A stretch of DNA of 33,907 bases from Mycobacterium sp. GTDB lineage: Bacteria > Actinomycetota > Actinomycetes > Mycobacteriales > Mycobacteriaceae. Positions within the stretch are counted from its first letter, which is position 1. Each line of letters starts with the position of its first letter. Location: assembly GCA_025965895.1 (NCBI GenBank), contig JAOPWC010000011.1, forward strand, positions 1 through 33,907, written 5' to 3'. Shown here piece by piece: positions 24,263 to 33,352 of this stretch. The translations under genes and the position numbers were made by a program. The notes beneath the pieces are model-generated. The model was not told the origin of the DNA. It made no database searches and saw nothing but the letters and a program-made list of their open reading frames with translations.

Positions 24263-25890
24263 TGCTGCGGGCTGGGGCGGCGGCGCTGGGGGCCGCCGCG
24301 TTGTTCGCCGTCAACTGCGTCGCACCGCCGGCCGCCATGGCGATCGACCCGCCGGTGATCGATCCGGCCGCACTGCCGCCCGACGGCATCCCCGGTCCGC
24401 CGGAGGAGATGAAGCAGAATTTCGCCTGCGCCAGCCCGGTAACGGTGGCCGATCCGGACGTCGCCCAGGCCGCCCCGGGCGACATGATGCTTGATATTCA
24501 GCGGGCCTGGCAGTACTCCACGGGCACCGGGGTCAGCGTCGGGCTGATCGATACCGGCGTCACACCGAACCCGCGGTTTCCGGCGCTGTTCGCGGGTGGC
24601 GACTATGTGATCGGGCTGCCCAACGGTGGTCTGGCCGACTGCGAGTCGCACGGCACCGTGGTGGCCTCGATCATCGGGGCCGTCCCGTTCGACGCGGCCG
24701 CGCGACCCATCCCGCGCCCGGCCGGTGCGACGGCCCCCGCGGTGCCCGCTGCGCCCCCGCCGGCGCCGCCGTTTCCGACCAGTGCACCCCCGCCGCCCTC
24801 CACGGTCACGGTCACCGCGCCGCCGCCGCCGCCACCTCCTCCGCCGCCACCGCCGGATGCGCCGCCGCCGGACACGCCGCAGGCGGGCGGCCCGACCGAC
24901 AACAAGCAGGCCATCGTGCCGCCGCCCCCGCCGGGCACCCCCGACGCGGTGGTCGGCATCGCCCCGGACGCGACGCTGATCTCGATCCGGCAGTCCTCGC
25001 CGCAGTTCGGCCCGGCACATCCCAGCGCCGACGACGCGCAGGTGCACCGCAAGGCCGGTGACATCCTGACCCTGGCGCGCGCCATCCGCCACGCCGCGGA
25101 CATGGGGGTGCGGGTGATGAACGTTTCGGTGGCCTCCTGCATCAACGCCGCCGCCCCGGTCAACCAGGACGCGCTGGGCGCCGCGGTGCGCTACGCCGCC
25201 GTCGACAAGGACGTGGTGATCGTGGCCGCCGCCGGCAACGTCGGCGATCAGCAGGACTGCGGACAGAACCCGGTGTTCGACCCGCTGCACCCCGAGGACC
25301 CGCGCGACTGGCGTGAGGTCAAGACCATCGTCACCCCGGCCTGGTACTCCGACTACGTGCTCGCTGTCGGCGCGGTCACCCCCGACGGGCAGCCGATGCC
25401 CGACAGCATCGCCGGGCCGTGGGTGGGTGTGGCGGCGCCCGGTTGGCGGATCATGGGGCTGTCCAACGTCAACGGTGCGGCCGTGAATGCGCTACCCGAC
25501 AAGGACCCCGGGATGGCGAACGGCTTCTGGGGGACGAGTTTCTCGGCGGCCTATGTGTCGGGGGTCGCGGCGCTGGTGCGCGCGAAGTATTCGAATCTCA
25601 CTGCCCACCAGATCATCCGGCGCCTCACCGAGACTGCCCACAACCCGCCGCGCGGGGTCGACAACCAGGTCGGCTACGGGGTGGTGGACCCGGTCGCGGC
25701 GCTGACGTTCGACGTGCCGGCCGGTGATCGGACCCCCTCCGAGCACTTGAGCAGCGCGCTGCAGGTGCCGCCGACGCCCCCGCGCCCGGATCTGCGGCCC
25801 CGGAACACGGCGTTGATCGGTGCTCTGGCCGCGGTGCTGGTCGGCGGGGTCATCGCCGCGGGGGCCGGGCTGCGCCGCCGGATGCGGTGA
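24262..25890 (+). CDS. mycP2: MycP, membrane-anchored subtilisin protease (mycosin)
   Basis: A 542-residue mycosin. A signal peptide covers about residues 1-28 (ending AAMAID). The catalytic triad is Asp 97 in LIDTGV, His 130 in CESHGTVV and Ser 426 in GTSFSAAY. A membrane helix (TALIGALAAVLVGGVIAAGA) and a basic tail close the protein. Inserted after the His motif is a loop of about 60 residues extremely rich in Pro (about residues 155-215, with a run of about 12 prolines), longer than I would expect even for mycosins. M. tuberculosis MycP2 has 550 residues. Mycosins stabilise the type VII complex and cleave some substrates. The start overlaps the eccD stop. Confidence 0.93.
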   Translation: MLRAGAAALGAAALFAVNCVAPPAAMAIDPPVIDPAALPPDGIPGPPEEMKQNFACASPVTVADPDVAQAAPGDMMLDIQRAWQYSTGTGVSVGLIDTGVTPNPRFPALFAGGDYVIGLPNGGLADCESHGTVVASIIGAVPFDAAARPIPRPAGATAPAVPAAPPPAPPFPTSAPPPPSTVTVTAPPPPPPPPPPPPDAPPPDTPQAGGPTDNKQAIVPPPPPGTPDAVVGIAPDATLISIRQSSPQFGPAHPSADDAQVHRKAGDILTLARAIRHAADMGVRVMNVSVASCINAAAPVNQDALGAAVRYAAVDKDVVIVAAAGNVGDQQDCGQNPVFDPLHPEDPRDWREVKTIVTPAWYSDYVLAVGAVTPDGQPMPDSIAGPWVGVAAPGWRIMGLSNVNGAAVNALPDKDPGMANGFWGTSFSAAYVSGVAALVRAKYSNLTAHQIIRRLTETAHNPPRGVDNQVGYGVVDPVAALTFDVPAGDRTPSEHLSSALQVPPTPPRPDLRPRNTALIGALAAVLVGGVIAAGAGLRRRMR

Positions 25891-25901
25891 GGAATCGAAG
25901 G

Positions 25902-25952
25902 ATGCAGATGCGTTGCGGGCGTGAGACTGCGGTGGCGGGGGGCGGTTCGTGA
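25902..25952 (+). CDS. Possible short leader frame before eccE
   Basis: The frame MQMRCGRETAVAGGGS starts at ATG 25902 (or 25908, which has AAGG at a better distance) and its TGA overlaps the GTG start of eccE as GTGA. The geometry repeats that before the EspI-like gene. Any GTG followed by A creates such a stop, so chance is a serious alternative. Confidence 0.2.
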   Translation: MQMRCGRETAVAGGGS

Positions 25953-27736
25953 AGGCCCGCACGGTGGGCTGGCGGGCGTCGATGCCGGCGGTCGTCGCTA
26001 TCGAGGTGATCACGTTGGCGGCGCTGGCAGCGTTCCCGCCGCGGCACATGGGCTGGTGGCCGGCGGCGGTAGCCGCGGTGGTGGCGGCGATCACGCTGGT
26101 GGTGAGGGTGCACGGGCGCAGCGCCGTGGGGTGGCTGGCGGCGTGGTGGCGCTGGCGGTCGGTGCGGCGGGGTACACGCGTCGGGGCGGCCGCGGGGATC
26201 GACGTGCCGCACGGTGACAGCCTGTGCGGGGTCCGCGTCGAGGCGCACGAGGCCATCACGATGATCAACGTCACCGGGCTGCCTTATACCCCAACCCTTC
26301 TGCACGGCGCTGCGGTGGTGCAGAACCCCAACGTGGTGCCGCTGGGCCTGCTGTCGGGTTTACTCGAACAGCCCGGGGAATTGCGGCTCGGCTCGATCGA
26401 CGTCGTGTCGGCGGGCCTGAGGGTGCACCGCGGCAGCGGCTATCCGCCGCTGTACGGGACGCTGCTGGCCGACCGCCCAGCGGCCGGCCAGCGCAGCACG
26501 CGCTTGATCGTGCGCGTGGAGCTGACCACCTCGGTGCCCGGGCTGACCTACCGGACCTCGATCGGGGCGGCGGCCGCGGCGGCGACCGACCGCATTGTCA
26601 ACGCCCTTGCCGAGCAGGGGATCCGGGCCGAGGCGCTCAGCGCACACCAGCTGGACGCCGCGCTCACCGAGCTGGGCGCGGGCCTGGCCGAAGCGCCCGT
26701 GCGGGCCGAGGATGCGGCGTCCGGGCGGGGCCCAGCGCTGGCCGGGGTGTCGTCGGGTGTCGGGGTGTCGCCGGGCGGTCGGGCGTCGTCGCGGCATCGT
26801 GCGTCGTCGCGGGGCGCCGGGTCGTCGCAGGCGTTGGCGCTGTCGGGGGGCGCAGGTTCGTCGCGGCGGCGGAGAGGCGGGGGACGGGTGGACGTCGGGT
26901 GGCGCAGCGTCACCACCCATCCGGGGCATTGGACGACGTACTACTTCTCACCCGAGGACATCACCACTGGCGCGCTGAATCAGATGTGGGCGCTGCGCAC
27001 CGACGAGATTGTGCAGACCACGACGATCGGCAAGGACCGCCGGGCCGGCGAGGGCGGCGGCCCGGTGCTGGTCTCGGCCACCGTGCGCTGCAACGATCCG
27101 CAGCCGCCGCAGCAGCCGCCGACGCTGTACCTCAACACGTTGCCCGGAGACCAGTACGCGGCGACACTGCACTGTGCGCCGACCGCACGCCCGCCGCTGC
27201 GACTGCCCACCCGGGTGTTGAATGAGCCCGCGGCGCTGGCGATTCCGATCGGCCCGACCGGCATCCTGGTCGGTACCGTGATCAGCGACGACGCTGCGCT
27301 GGGGGCGCTCAGCGACGATCTGGTGATGCTGGCGCTGACCGATCCGCAGCGGGCCACCCGCGTCGTGATGGACACCTCGTCGTTCTACGTGCGGCAGCTG
27401 TTGATCCGTGCCGCCGCGGTGGGGGAGCGCATCGCGATCTACAGCGATGCGCCGCAACGGTGGGCGTCGCTGGCGCAGCCCTATATTGCGTTGGTAGACC
27501 GGTCGCGCCCACCGGAGTTCGTGCCGTCGATCCTGGTGTCCGACCGTCCCGGCACCCCGCCGGCCGCCGGACTGGCCGCCACGGTGATCACGGTCGGACG
27601 TGGTGAAACGGGCGGCGCGGCTGCGGATCTAGAGTTTGTGCAAACCTCCGAATCCGCGGTGCGGATCACCGGTCCCACGTTCGCCATCGATGTGGCGATC
27701 GCGGCATTCCGCCAGGAGCAGGCCTGGACGGGGTGA
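25949..27736 (+). CDS. eccE2: EccE, membrane complex subunit with an internal Ser/Gly/Arg-rich insertion
   Basis: A 595-residue protein with two N-terminal membrane helices (about 10-30 and 35-55) and a cytosolic domain containing TMINVTGLPYTPTLLHGAAV and LIVRVELTTSVPGLTYRTS. EccE is the peripheral subunit of the type VII membrane complex. M. tuberculosis EccE2 has 537 residues; the extra length is explained by residues about 254-314, a low-complexity Ser/Gly/Arg stretch (SSRHRASSRGAGSSQALALS) with repeated gcgtcgtcgcgg-like DNA, absent from the family as I know it. The GTG start at 25949 follows the mycP stop by 58 bases. In ESX-2 eccA comes next; here it does not. Confidence 0.9.
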   Translation: MKARTVGWRASMPAVVAIEVITLAALAAFPPRHMGWWPAAVAAVVAAITLVVRVHGRSAVGWLAAWWRWRSVRRGTRVGAAAGIDVPHGDSLCGVRVEAHEAITMINVTGLPYTPTLLHGAAVVQNPNVVPLGLLSGLLEQPGELRLGSIDVVSAGLRVHRGSGYPPLYGTLLADRPAAGQRSTRLIVRVELTTSVPGLTYRTSIGAAAAAATDRIVNALAEQGIRAEALSAHQLDAALTELGAGLAEAPVRAEDAASGRGPALAGVSSGVGVSPGGRASSRHRASSRGAGSSQALALSGGAGSSRRRRGGGRVDVGWRSVTTHPGHWTTYYFSPEDITTGALNQMWALRTDEIVQTTTIGKDRRAGEGGGPVLVSATVRCNDPQPPQQPPTLYLNTLPGDQYAATLHCAPTARPPLRLPTRVLNEPAALAIPIGPTGILVGTVISDDAALGALSDDLVMLALTDPQRATRVVMDTSSFYVRQLLIRAAAVGERIAIYSDAPQRWASLAQPYIALVDRSRPPEFVPSILVSDRPGTPPAAGLAATVITVGRGETGGAAADLEFVQTSESAVRITGPTFAIDVAIAAFRQEQAWTG

Positions 27737-28129
27737 GGGAGGAGGGCGTTGAATGTTGTAGGGGGAAGAATGATAATAATAAGTTGATGATGATGCACTC
27801 GTCGTCGGTGTAGAGTCTCACGCTTCGTGGCGGAATCCCACGCGTGGTGGCGGACGGATGGCGGACCGGCCATTTTCGTTGATACCAGGGTGGCTCAATT
27901 TCCCCTTTCTCCACCACTGAAGAGGCCTCGGTCTCGGCCGGCTTTGTGCTCGGTTGGGCGAAGCCTGGCGAGTCGATCGTGCCGATCACTCGTCGATGCT
28001 TGCAACAGCCCAGATCTCGGGCGTCCACCCGTGCGGCGATGCATCACTCGGCCCGCGCTCGATGTTGACGGTGTAGATACGCGCAATTGCTGATGTTTCG
28101 CACGGCTCGATGACGCGATCCTGCAAGGT
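27737..28129. other. Intergenic stretch after eccE
   Basis: About 390 bases marking the end of the ESX block. No gene is supported; the 88-codon frame at 27827 has no ribosome site and an unlikely composition. A short AT-rich run of triplets (gataataataagttgatgatgatg) stands at 27772-27794. Confidence 0.5.
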
Positions 28130-28927
28130 GTGAATCTCATCGATCTGTCTGGCGCACCGCAGACCATGTTGGCGACGCTGTACGCCAAAGCGCTCGACGC
28201 GGATGCGGAGCATCCGGTCCTCGGCGACACGTACGCGCGAGATCTGGTAAGCCGCATCGACTATGACTGGAGCCACACGGGACTTAATGCCCGGTTGGCC
28301 GCGGTGACGATGCGAACCGCGCACTTCGACGACTGGGCGCGCCAGTTTCTGGAGGACCACGACGTTGCCACGGTGCTGCACCTCGGGTGTGGTCTCGACA
28401 GCCGGGCATTCCGGCTACGCCCCGGGCCCGGGGTGGTCTGGTATGACGTGGACCTTCCGGACGTCATCGCATTGCGAGAGCGGTTCTACCCGCCCGACGA
28501 CAACTATCGTCTGGTTCCGGCTTCGGTGACCGATCCCAGGTGGCTGTCGACGATCCCGGCAGATCGCCCGACGCTGATGATCGCCGAGGGCCTCACCATG
28601 TATCTGGCCCGCGACGACGGGCCGGCCCTGCTCCGCCGGATCGTTGAGCGCTTCCCCTCGGGCGAACTGCACTTCGACGCATTCAACCGGGTCGGGCTCG
28701 CGGCCGAGCGGCGCAACGGTGTCGTACGACGGTCGGGTTCCGCGTTGCGCTGGGCCGTCGACGGGCCCGACGACATCCTCGCCGCGGTGCCTGGTGTGCG
28801 GCTGATGACGGCGATGCCCGCATCGGACGCCAAGTCGTTCAAACACGTGCCGCGCCGCTACCGCGTCGCATCGCGAATCATGTCGCCGATCCCGGCGCTG
28901 AAGATGATGGCCCAATTCCACCGGTAG
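28130..28927 (+). CDS. SAM-dependent methyltransferase, leucine carboxyl methyltransferase-like family
   Basis: A 265-residue class I methyltransferase. The SAM-binding motif is VLHLGCGLDSRAFR (LGCGLDSR at residues 85-92), followed by VVWYDVDLPDVIALRERF with the acidic residue that holds the ribose, and LMIAEGLTMYL. This arrangement is typical of the Tcmp/PPM1 family, abundant in mycobacteria and often annotated as putative SAM methyltransferases. The substrate is unknown. The GTG 28130 start has only AAGG directly in front of it, so a later start such as ATG 28166 (MLATLYAKALD) is possible. The oxidoreductase gene follows 23 bases downstream on the same strand and is probably co-transcribed. 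Confidence 0.85.
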   Translation: MNLIDLSGAPQTMLATLYAKALDADAEHPVLGDTYARDLVSRIDYDWSHTGLNARLAAVTMRTAHFDDWARQFLEDHDVATVLHLGCGLDSRAFRLRPGPGVVWYDVDLPDVIALRERFYPPDDNYRLVPASVTDPRWLSTIPADRPTLMIAEGLTMYLARDDGPALLRRIVERFPSGELHFDAFNRVGLAAERRNGVVRRSGSALRWAVDGPDDILAAVPGVRLMTAMPASDAKSFKHVPRRYRVASRIMSPIPALKMMAQFHR

Positions 28928-28950
28928 GCGTTCGTGAAGGGACCGCAGCA

Positions 28951-30009
28951 ATGACCTGTCGCGTGATCCAGTGGGGGACAGGCAATGTCGGTGCGTTCGC
29001 GCTCGGTGCCATCCTCGATCACCCCGAGCTGGAACTGGCCGGCGTGTGGGTGCATGACGCCGCCAAGGTCGGCCAGGACGCCGGTGCGCTCTGCGGCCGC
29101 CCTCCGGTGGGCATCGCCGCGACCGACGACGCGGCTGCGCTGCTGGCGCTCGGTGCCGATTGCGTCTGCTATGCGGCCACCACGGATCTGCGACCGTGGG
29201 AAGGCGTGCAGGAGCTCTGCGGCATCCTTGCCTCGGGCGCCAACGTCGTGTCCAGCTCACCGGTGGCATTCGTCCACCCGAAGTTGTGTCCCGCGGAGGT
29301 ACGCGATCAGCTGGTCGGGGCCGCCCGTGAAGGGCACGCGTCGGTCTTCATCTCCGGCATCGATCCCGGTTTCGTCAACGACGTCCTCCCGCTGACGCTG
29401 AGCGCACTGTGCGGACGGTGGTGCGAACTCCGGGTCGTCGAGATCCTCAACTACGCAACCTATGACCGGCCCGAGGCGTTGTTCGACGCGATGGGTTTCG
29501 GCCGACCCATGCGCGAGACGCCCATGTTGCTGACGCCGGGCGTATTGGAGTTCACCTGGGGCGGCACGCTGCACATGCTCGCCGAGGGCTTGGGCCTCGT
29601 GCTCGACGGCCTCGAAGCCACCTACGAGAAGCGCCCCGCGGAGAAGCCGCTGCAGATCGGCACCTGCACGGTCGACACCGGCACCCTGGCGGCGCTGCGC
29701 TTCGAAGTCCGCGGACTCGTGGCAGGCAGTGCACCGCTGGTCGTCGAGCACGTCACGCGCCTCGACGACGACCTCGCCCCGGACTGGCCGACGGGCAGCG
29801 GCAGCTACCGCGTCGTCGTGACCGGTGAACCCACGATGCGATGCGAAGTGGAGTTCGAAGACGCACATGGCGATCACACCAACGGAGCCGTACTCGCCAC
29901 GGCCACCCGCATCGTCAACGCCATTCCCGCCGTGTGCCGATCGGCGCCGGGCTTTCTGTCCGCCATCGACCTGCCGCTGGTCACCGGTCGTGGCCTCTAT
30001 CGCGGGTAG
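28951..30009 (+). CDS. 2,4-diaminopentanoate dehydrogenase-like NAD(P) oxidoreductase
   Basis: A 352-residue protein that begins with a Rossmann dinucleotide motif, VIQWGTGNVGAFALGAI (GTGNVG at residues 9-14), as in dihydrodipicolinate reductase and 2,4-diaminopentanoate dehydrogenase (Ord). SGIDPGFVNDVLPLTLS and the C-terminal dimerisation part fit mycobacterial members of the second group, most of which have no proven substrate. ATG 28951 has GAAGGGA 8 bases upstream. It lies 23 bases after the methyltransferase, so the two may act on one small molecule, but no pathway can be named. Confidence 0.8.
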   Translation: MTCRVIQWGTGNVGAFALGAILDHPELELAGVWVHDAAKVGQDAGALCGRPPVGIAATDDAAALLALGADCVCYAATTDLRPWEGVQELCGILASGANVVSSSPVAFVHPKLCPAEVRDQLVGAAREGHASVFISGIDPGFVNDVLPLTLSALCGRWCELRVVEILNYATYDRPEALFDAMGFGRPMRETPMLLTPGVLEFTWGGTLHMLAEGLGLVLDGLEATYEKRPAEKPLQIGTCTVDTGTLAALRFEVRGLVAGSAPLVVEHVTRLDDDLAPDWPTGSGSYRVVVTGEPTMRCEVEFEDAHGDHTNGAVLATATRIVNAIPAVCRSAPGFLSAIDLPLVTGRGLYRG

Positions 30010-30073
30010 CAACGGGCGGATATACGCGCATTCGCCGATGTTCTCGGCCTCCGACCCACCGATGCTCGATAGC

Positions 30074-33000
30074 ATGACCCACACCGACGGCTGGAGCGAG
30101 TTGAGTGAGAGTCGAGTGCTGCCGCAAGGAACGGTGACGCTGCTTCTGGCCGACGTCGAAGGTTCGACGCGGCTGTGGCAGACGCATCCGGACGAGATGG
30201 CCGCCGCCGTCGCACAGTTGGATCGCGTGGTGCCGACGGTCATTGCCGCCCATGGCGGGGTGCGGCCCGTCGAACAGGGGGAGGGCGACAGCTTCGTCGC
30301 CGCGTTCGCCCGTGCCAGCGACGCGGCGGCCTGTGCACTCGAGCTTCAGCGTGCACCACTGGCGCCGATCAAGTTGCGCATCGGGATACACACGGGCGAG
30401 GTGAAACTGCGCGACGACGCCAACTACATCGGCCCGGTGATCAAACGCACGGCACGGCTACGCGACCTCGCGCACGGTGGGCAGACTGTACTGTCGGGCA
30501 GCACCTACGAACTCGTCGTCGACTGCCTGCCCGCTGACGCGTGGTTGGCGGACCTCGGGGCACATCCGCTGCGTGATCTACCGCGCGCCGAGCGAGTGGC
30601 ACAGCTCTGCCACCCGGACCTGTGCAACGACTTTCCGCCGTTGCGCACACCGGTAACGACTGTCGTACAACATCTTCCCGCACAGCTGACGAACTTCATT
30701 GGGCGCGAGGGCGAAATCGTCGACGTCCGAAGCGTTCTGGGTGGCAGCCGACTCGTCACGCTGACCGGTGCGGGCGGCGTGGGCAAGACACGACTGGCAG
30801 TACACGTCGCGGGCGTGATGGCGGCTGAATTCGGCGACGGGGTCTGGTACGTCGACCTCGCGCCCATCACCGACCCCGACGTGGTGGCGCTGGCGGCCAT
30901 CCGGGCGCTCGGGTTGCCCGACCAGCCCGGTCGCCCAGCCGACGAGACCCTGGTGCGTCTCGTTGGCGACCGGCGAATGCTGTTGGTGCTCGACAACTGT
31001 GAGCACTTGCTCGACGCCACTGCGACCCTGACGCAGGCGCTTCTGGGGCGGTGCCCGGCGGTGCGGCTGCTGACCACGAGTCGAGAGCCGCTGGGGGTCG
31101 CGGGTGAAGCGATATGGCGGGTGCCGTCGCTGTCGCTCGAGGACGAGGCGGTCGAGTTGTTCACCGACCGTGCCCGTCTCGCCCGGCCCGACTTCGTCCT
31201 CACCGACGTCGGCCGCTCCGTCGTCATCGAGATGTGCGGGCGGCTCGACGGCATGCCACTGGCGATCGAGCTCGCCGCAGCGCGCGTGCGCGCGCTGTCG
31301 TTGGTCGAGATTCTCGACGGTCTGCGGGATCGCTTCCGCCTTCTCACCGGTGGGTCGCGCACCGCGGTGCGTCGTCAACAGACCTTGCGTGCCTCCGTCG
31401 ACTGGTCCCACGCGTTGCTCACCGAACCCGAACTGATTCTGTTCCGGCGGCTGGCGGCCTTCATGGGCGGGTTTGATCTGGATGCCGCGCGGGCCGTTGC
31501 CGGTAGCGGTCAAGTCGAGCGATACCAGGTGCTCGACCAACTCACGTTGTTGGTCGACAAGTCGTTGGTGGTGGCCGAGGAGACCAACACCGGCACGCGG
31601 TACCGGCTGCTGGAGACCGTGCGGCAGTACGCGCTTGAGAAATTGGGGGAGTCCGGCGAGGCCGACGCCGTTCGTACCCGTCACCGCGACCACTATGCGT
31701 CGCTGGTGGCGGTGCTGGACACGCTCGGCGATGCGGGCCAGCAGCAGCGGCTCGAGCAGGCGGAGATCGACATCGACAACCTCTGGGCCGCGTTCACGTG
31801 GAGCCGCGAGCGGTCCGAATGCGAATGCGCATTGACGCTTGCCTCGTCGCTGCAACGCCTGTGGCTGTCGCGGGGACGCCTCCAAGAAGGCGTCGCTTGG
31901 TTCACCGCGGCTCTCGGTGACTCCGACGGACGGGCCGAGGTGGCGGCCGCGGTTCATGCGAGGGCGATGGCGGACAAGGCCGTCCTCGATGCCTGGGGAG
32001 TCGTCGCGCTCACCGAGGACGAGGCCGAACAGGCCGTGGCGACGGCCCGCGAACTCGGTGACCCGGTCTTGTTGATGCGCACGTTGGCCGCCGCGGGCTT
32101 CGCCACCAACTACCATCCCGGGCCGCCACGGCCGTACCTGTCGGAGGCGATCGAGCTCGCACGCGCGCAGGACGACCGGTGGATGCTGAGCCAGGTCCTC
32201 GGCTGGCATGCCTACGCGTCGTTCGTCTCCGGTGATCCCGCCGCGGCCCGCGCGGCGGGTGAGGAAGGGCGTGACCTTGCCGAGTCGGTAGGCGACGGCT
32301 TCGTGTCCCGGTTCTGCCGTAGTTGGGGAATCAGTCCTGGTCTGGCGATGCAAGGCGACCTGCGTGGCGCCGTCGCGGTCAGCCGCGGGCTGATCGCCGA
32401 TGCCGAGGCAGCCGCGGACGGACTCAACAGGTTCCTGGGCCTGCTTCACCTGACCCAGTGGCTCGCGCATCAGGGTGAGGTCGGTGCGTCCCGCGCCGCC
32501 GCGATCACGGCCATCGAGGTCGGCGAAGACCTTGGCGGCCCTGTCCCGGGTATCGGGTATCTCGGCTTGGCGGTAGCCGAGCTGGCGGCGGGGGACGTCC
32601 CTGCGGCGGCAGCAGCGAATGGCGTGGCCTGGAAACAGTCCGTCGTGAGGCCCGAGGCGTCCGCGATCCAACTGTGGCGCCGCGCCGAGACCGAACTGGC
32701 GCATGGTGACATCGCCGAGGCGCGACGTTGTGCAGACGACGCGGTGTCCGGAACGGCGGGGTGGCATTTGATGGTGGCACTGACGACCCGCGCCCGTATC
32801 GCCATCGCACAACAACTGCCCGAGCAGGCCGAGCGTGACGTCCACGACGCGCTGAGGGTGGCCGCTGAGGTGGATGCCGTGCTGGGCGTTCCCGAGGTCC
32901 TCGAATGTCTCGCCCGACTCACCGGTGACCATGGTGAAGCAGCCCGCCTGTGCGGTGCCGCAGACGCAAGCCGGCAACGGATGGGTGCGGTGCGCTTCAA

Positions 33001-33352
33001 TATTCACAACGAAGCCGTCGAGGAAATTACCAGATCCGCGCGTAACACGCTGGGAGACAACGATTTCGATGTCGCGTGGTCGGGGGGTGCGGCGCTGTCA
33101 ACCGCCGAGGCGATCGCGTACGCCCGGCGTGGCCGCGGTGAACGCAAACGGCCGAGCAGCGGATGGGCATCGCTGACTCCGACCGAACTCGATGTCATCC
33201 GACTCGTCAGCGACGGGCTCGGGAACAAGGACATCGCCTTAAGGCTCTTCGTCTCACCGCGGACGGTGCAGACCCACCTGACGCACGTCTACACCAAGCT
33301 CGGGCTGGCGTCGCGGGTGCAATTGGTCCAGGAGGCGGCCCGTCATGGCTGA
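30074..33352 (+). CDS. Class III cyclase / NB-ARC ATPase / LuxR-type HTH regulator
   Basis: A protein of about 1092 residues like M. tuberculosis Rv0386, Rv1358 and Rv2488c. Residues about 15-185 form a class III nucleotide cyclase domain: TLLLADVEGSTRLW with metal-binding Asp 27, GEGDSFVAAF, and LRIGIHTGEV. From about 215 comes an NB-ARC-type ATPase with Walker A GAGGVGKT (232-239), LLVLDNCEHLL as Walker B, and TTSREPLGV. A long helical TPR-like part follows. The last 60 residues are a LuxR helix-turn-helix (LTPTELDVIRLVSDGLGNKD). It probably links a signal to transcription; targets and cyclase activity are unknown. The start is uncertain: ATG 30062 and ATG 30038 are in frame and none has a clear ribosome site. 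Confidence 0.87.
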   Translation: MTHTDGWSELSESRVLPQGTVTLLLADVEGSTRLWQTHPDEMAAAVAQLDRVVPTVIAAHGGVRPVEQGEGDSFVAAFARASDAAACALELQRAPLAPIKLRIGIHTGEVKLRDDANYIGPVIKRTARLRDLAHGGQTVLSGSTYELVVDCLPADAWLADLGAHPLRDLPRAERVAQLCHPDLCNDFPPLRTPVTTVVQHLPAQLTNFIGREGEIVDVRSVLGGSRLVTLTGAGGVGKTRLAVHVAGVMAAEFGDGVWYVDLAPITDPDVVALAAIRALGLPDQPGRPADETLVRLVGDRRMLLVLDNCEHLLDATATLTQALLGRCPAVRLLTTSREPLGVAGEAIWRVPSLSLEDEAVELFTDRARLARPDFVLTDVGRSVVIEMCGRLDGMPLAIELAAARVRALSLVEILDGLRDRFRLLTGGSRTAVRRQQTLRASVDWSHALLTEPELILFRRLAAFMGGFDLDAARAVAGSGQVERYQVLDQLTLLVDKSLVVAEETNTGTRYRLLETVRQYALEKLGESGEADAVRTRHRDHYASLVAVLDTLGDAGQQQRLEQAEIDIDNLWAAFTWSRERSECECALTLASSLQRLWLSRGRLQEGVAWFTAALGDSDGRAEVAAAVHARAMADKAVLDAWGVVALTEDEAEQAVATARELGDPVLLMRTLAAAGFATNYHPGPPRPYLSEAIELARAQDDRWMLSQVLGWHAYASFVSGDPAAARAAGEEGRDLAESVGDGFVSRFCRSWGISPGLAMQGDLRGAVAVSRGLIADAEAAADGLNRFLGLLHLTQWLAHQGEVGASRAAAITAIEVGEDLGGPVPGIGYLGLAVAELAAGDVPAAAAANGVAWKQSVVRPEASAIQLWRRAETELAHGDIAEARRCADDAVSGTAGWHLMVALTTRARIAIAQQLPEQAERDVHDALRVAAEVDAVLGVPEVLECLARLTGDHGEAARLCGAADASRQRMGAVRFNIHNEAVEEITRSARNTLGDNDFDVAWSGGAALSTAEAIAYARRGRGERKRPSSGWASLTPTELDVIRLVSDGLGNKDIALRLFVSPRTVQTHLTHVYTKLGLASRVQLVQEAARHG

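Noticed and set aside
24850..24870. CRISPR or regulatory array from the repeated gccgccgcc-type DNA
   Set aside because: The repeats are simple proline codons in the mycosin loop; there are no spacers.
27827..28093. 88-codon gene before the methyltransferase
   Set aside because: No ribosome site, Cys/Arg/Ser-rich composition and no recognisable domain.
28110..28133. Third GTGA-overlapping leader (MTRSCKV) before the methyltransferase
   Set aside because: Seven codons without a ribosome site; it shows how easily this pattern arises by chance.
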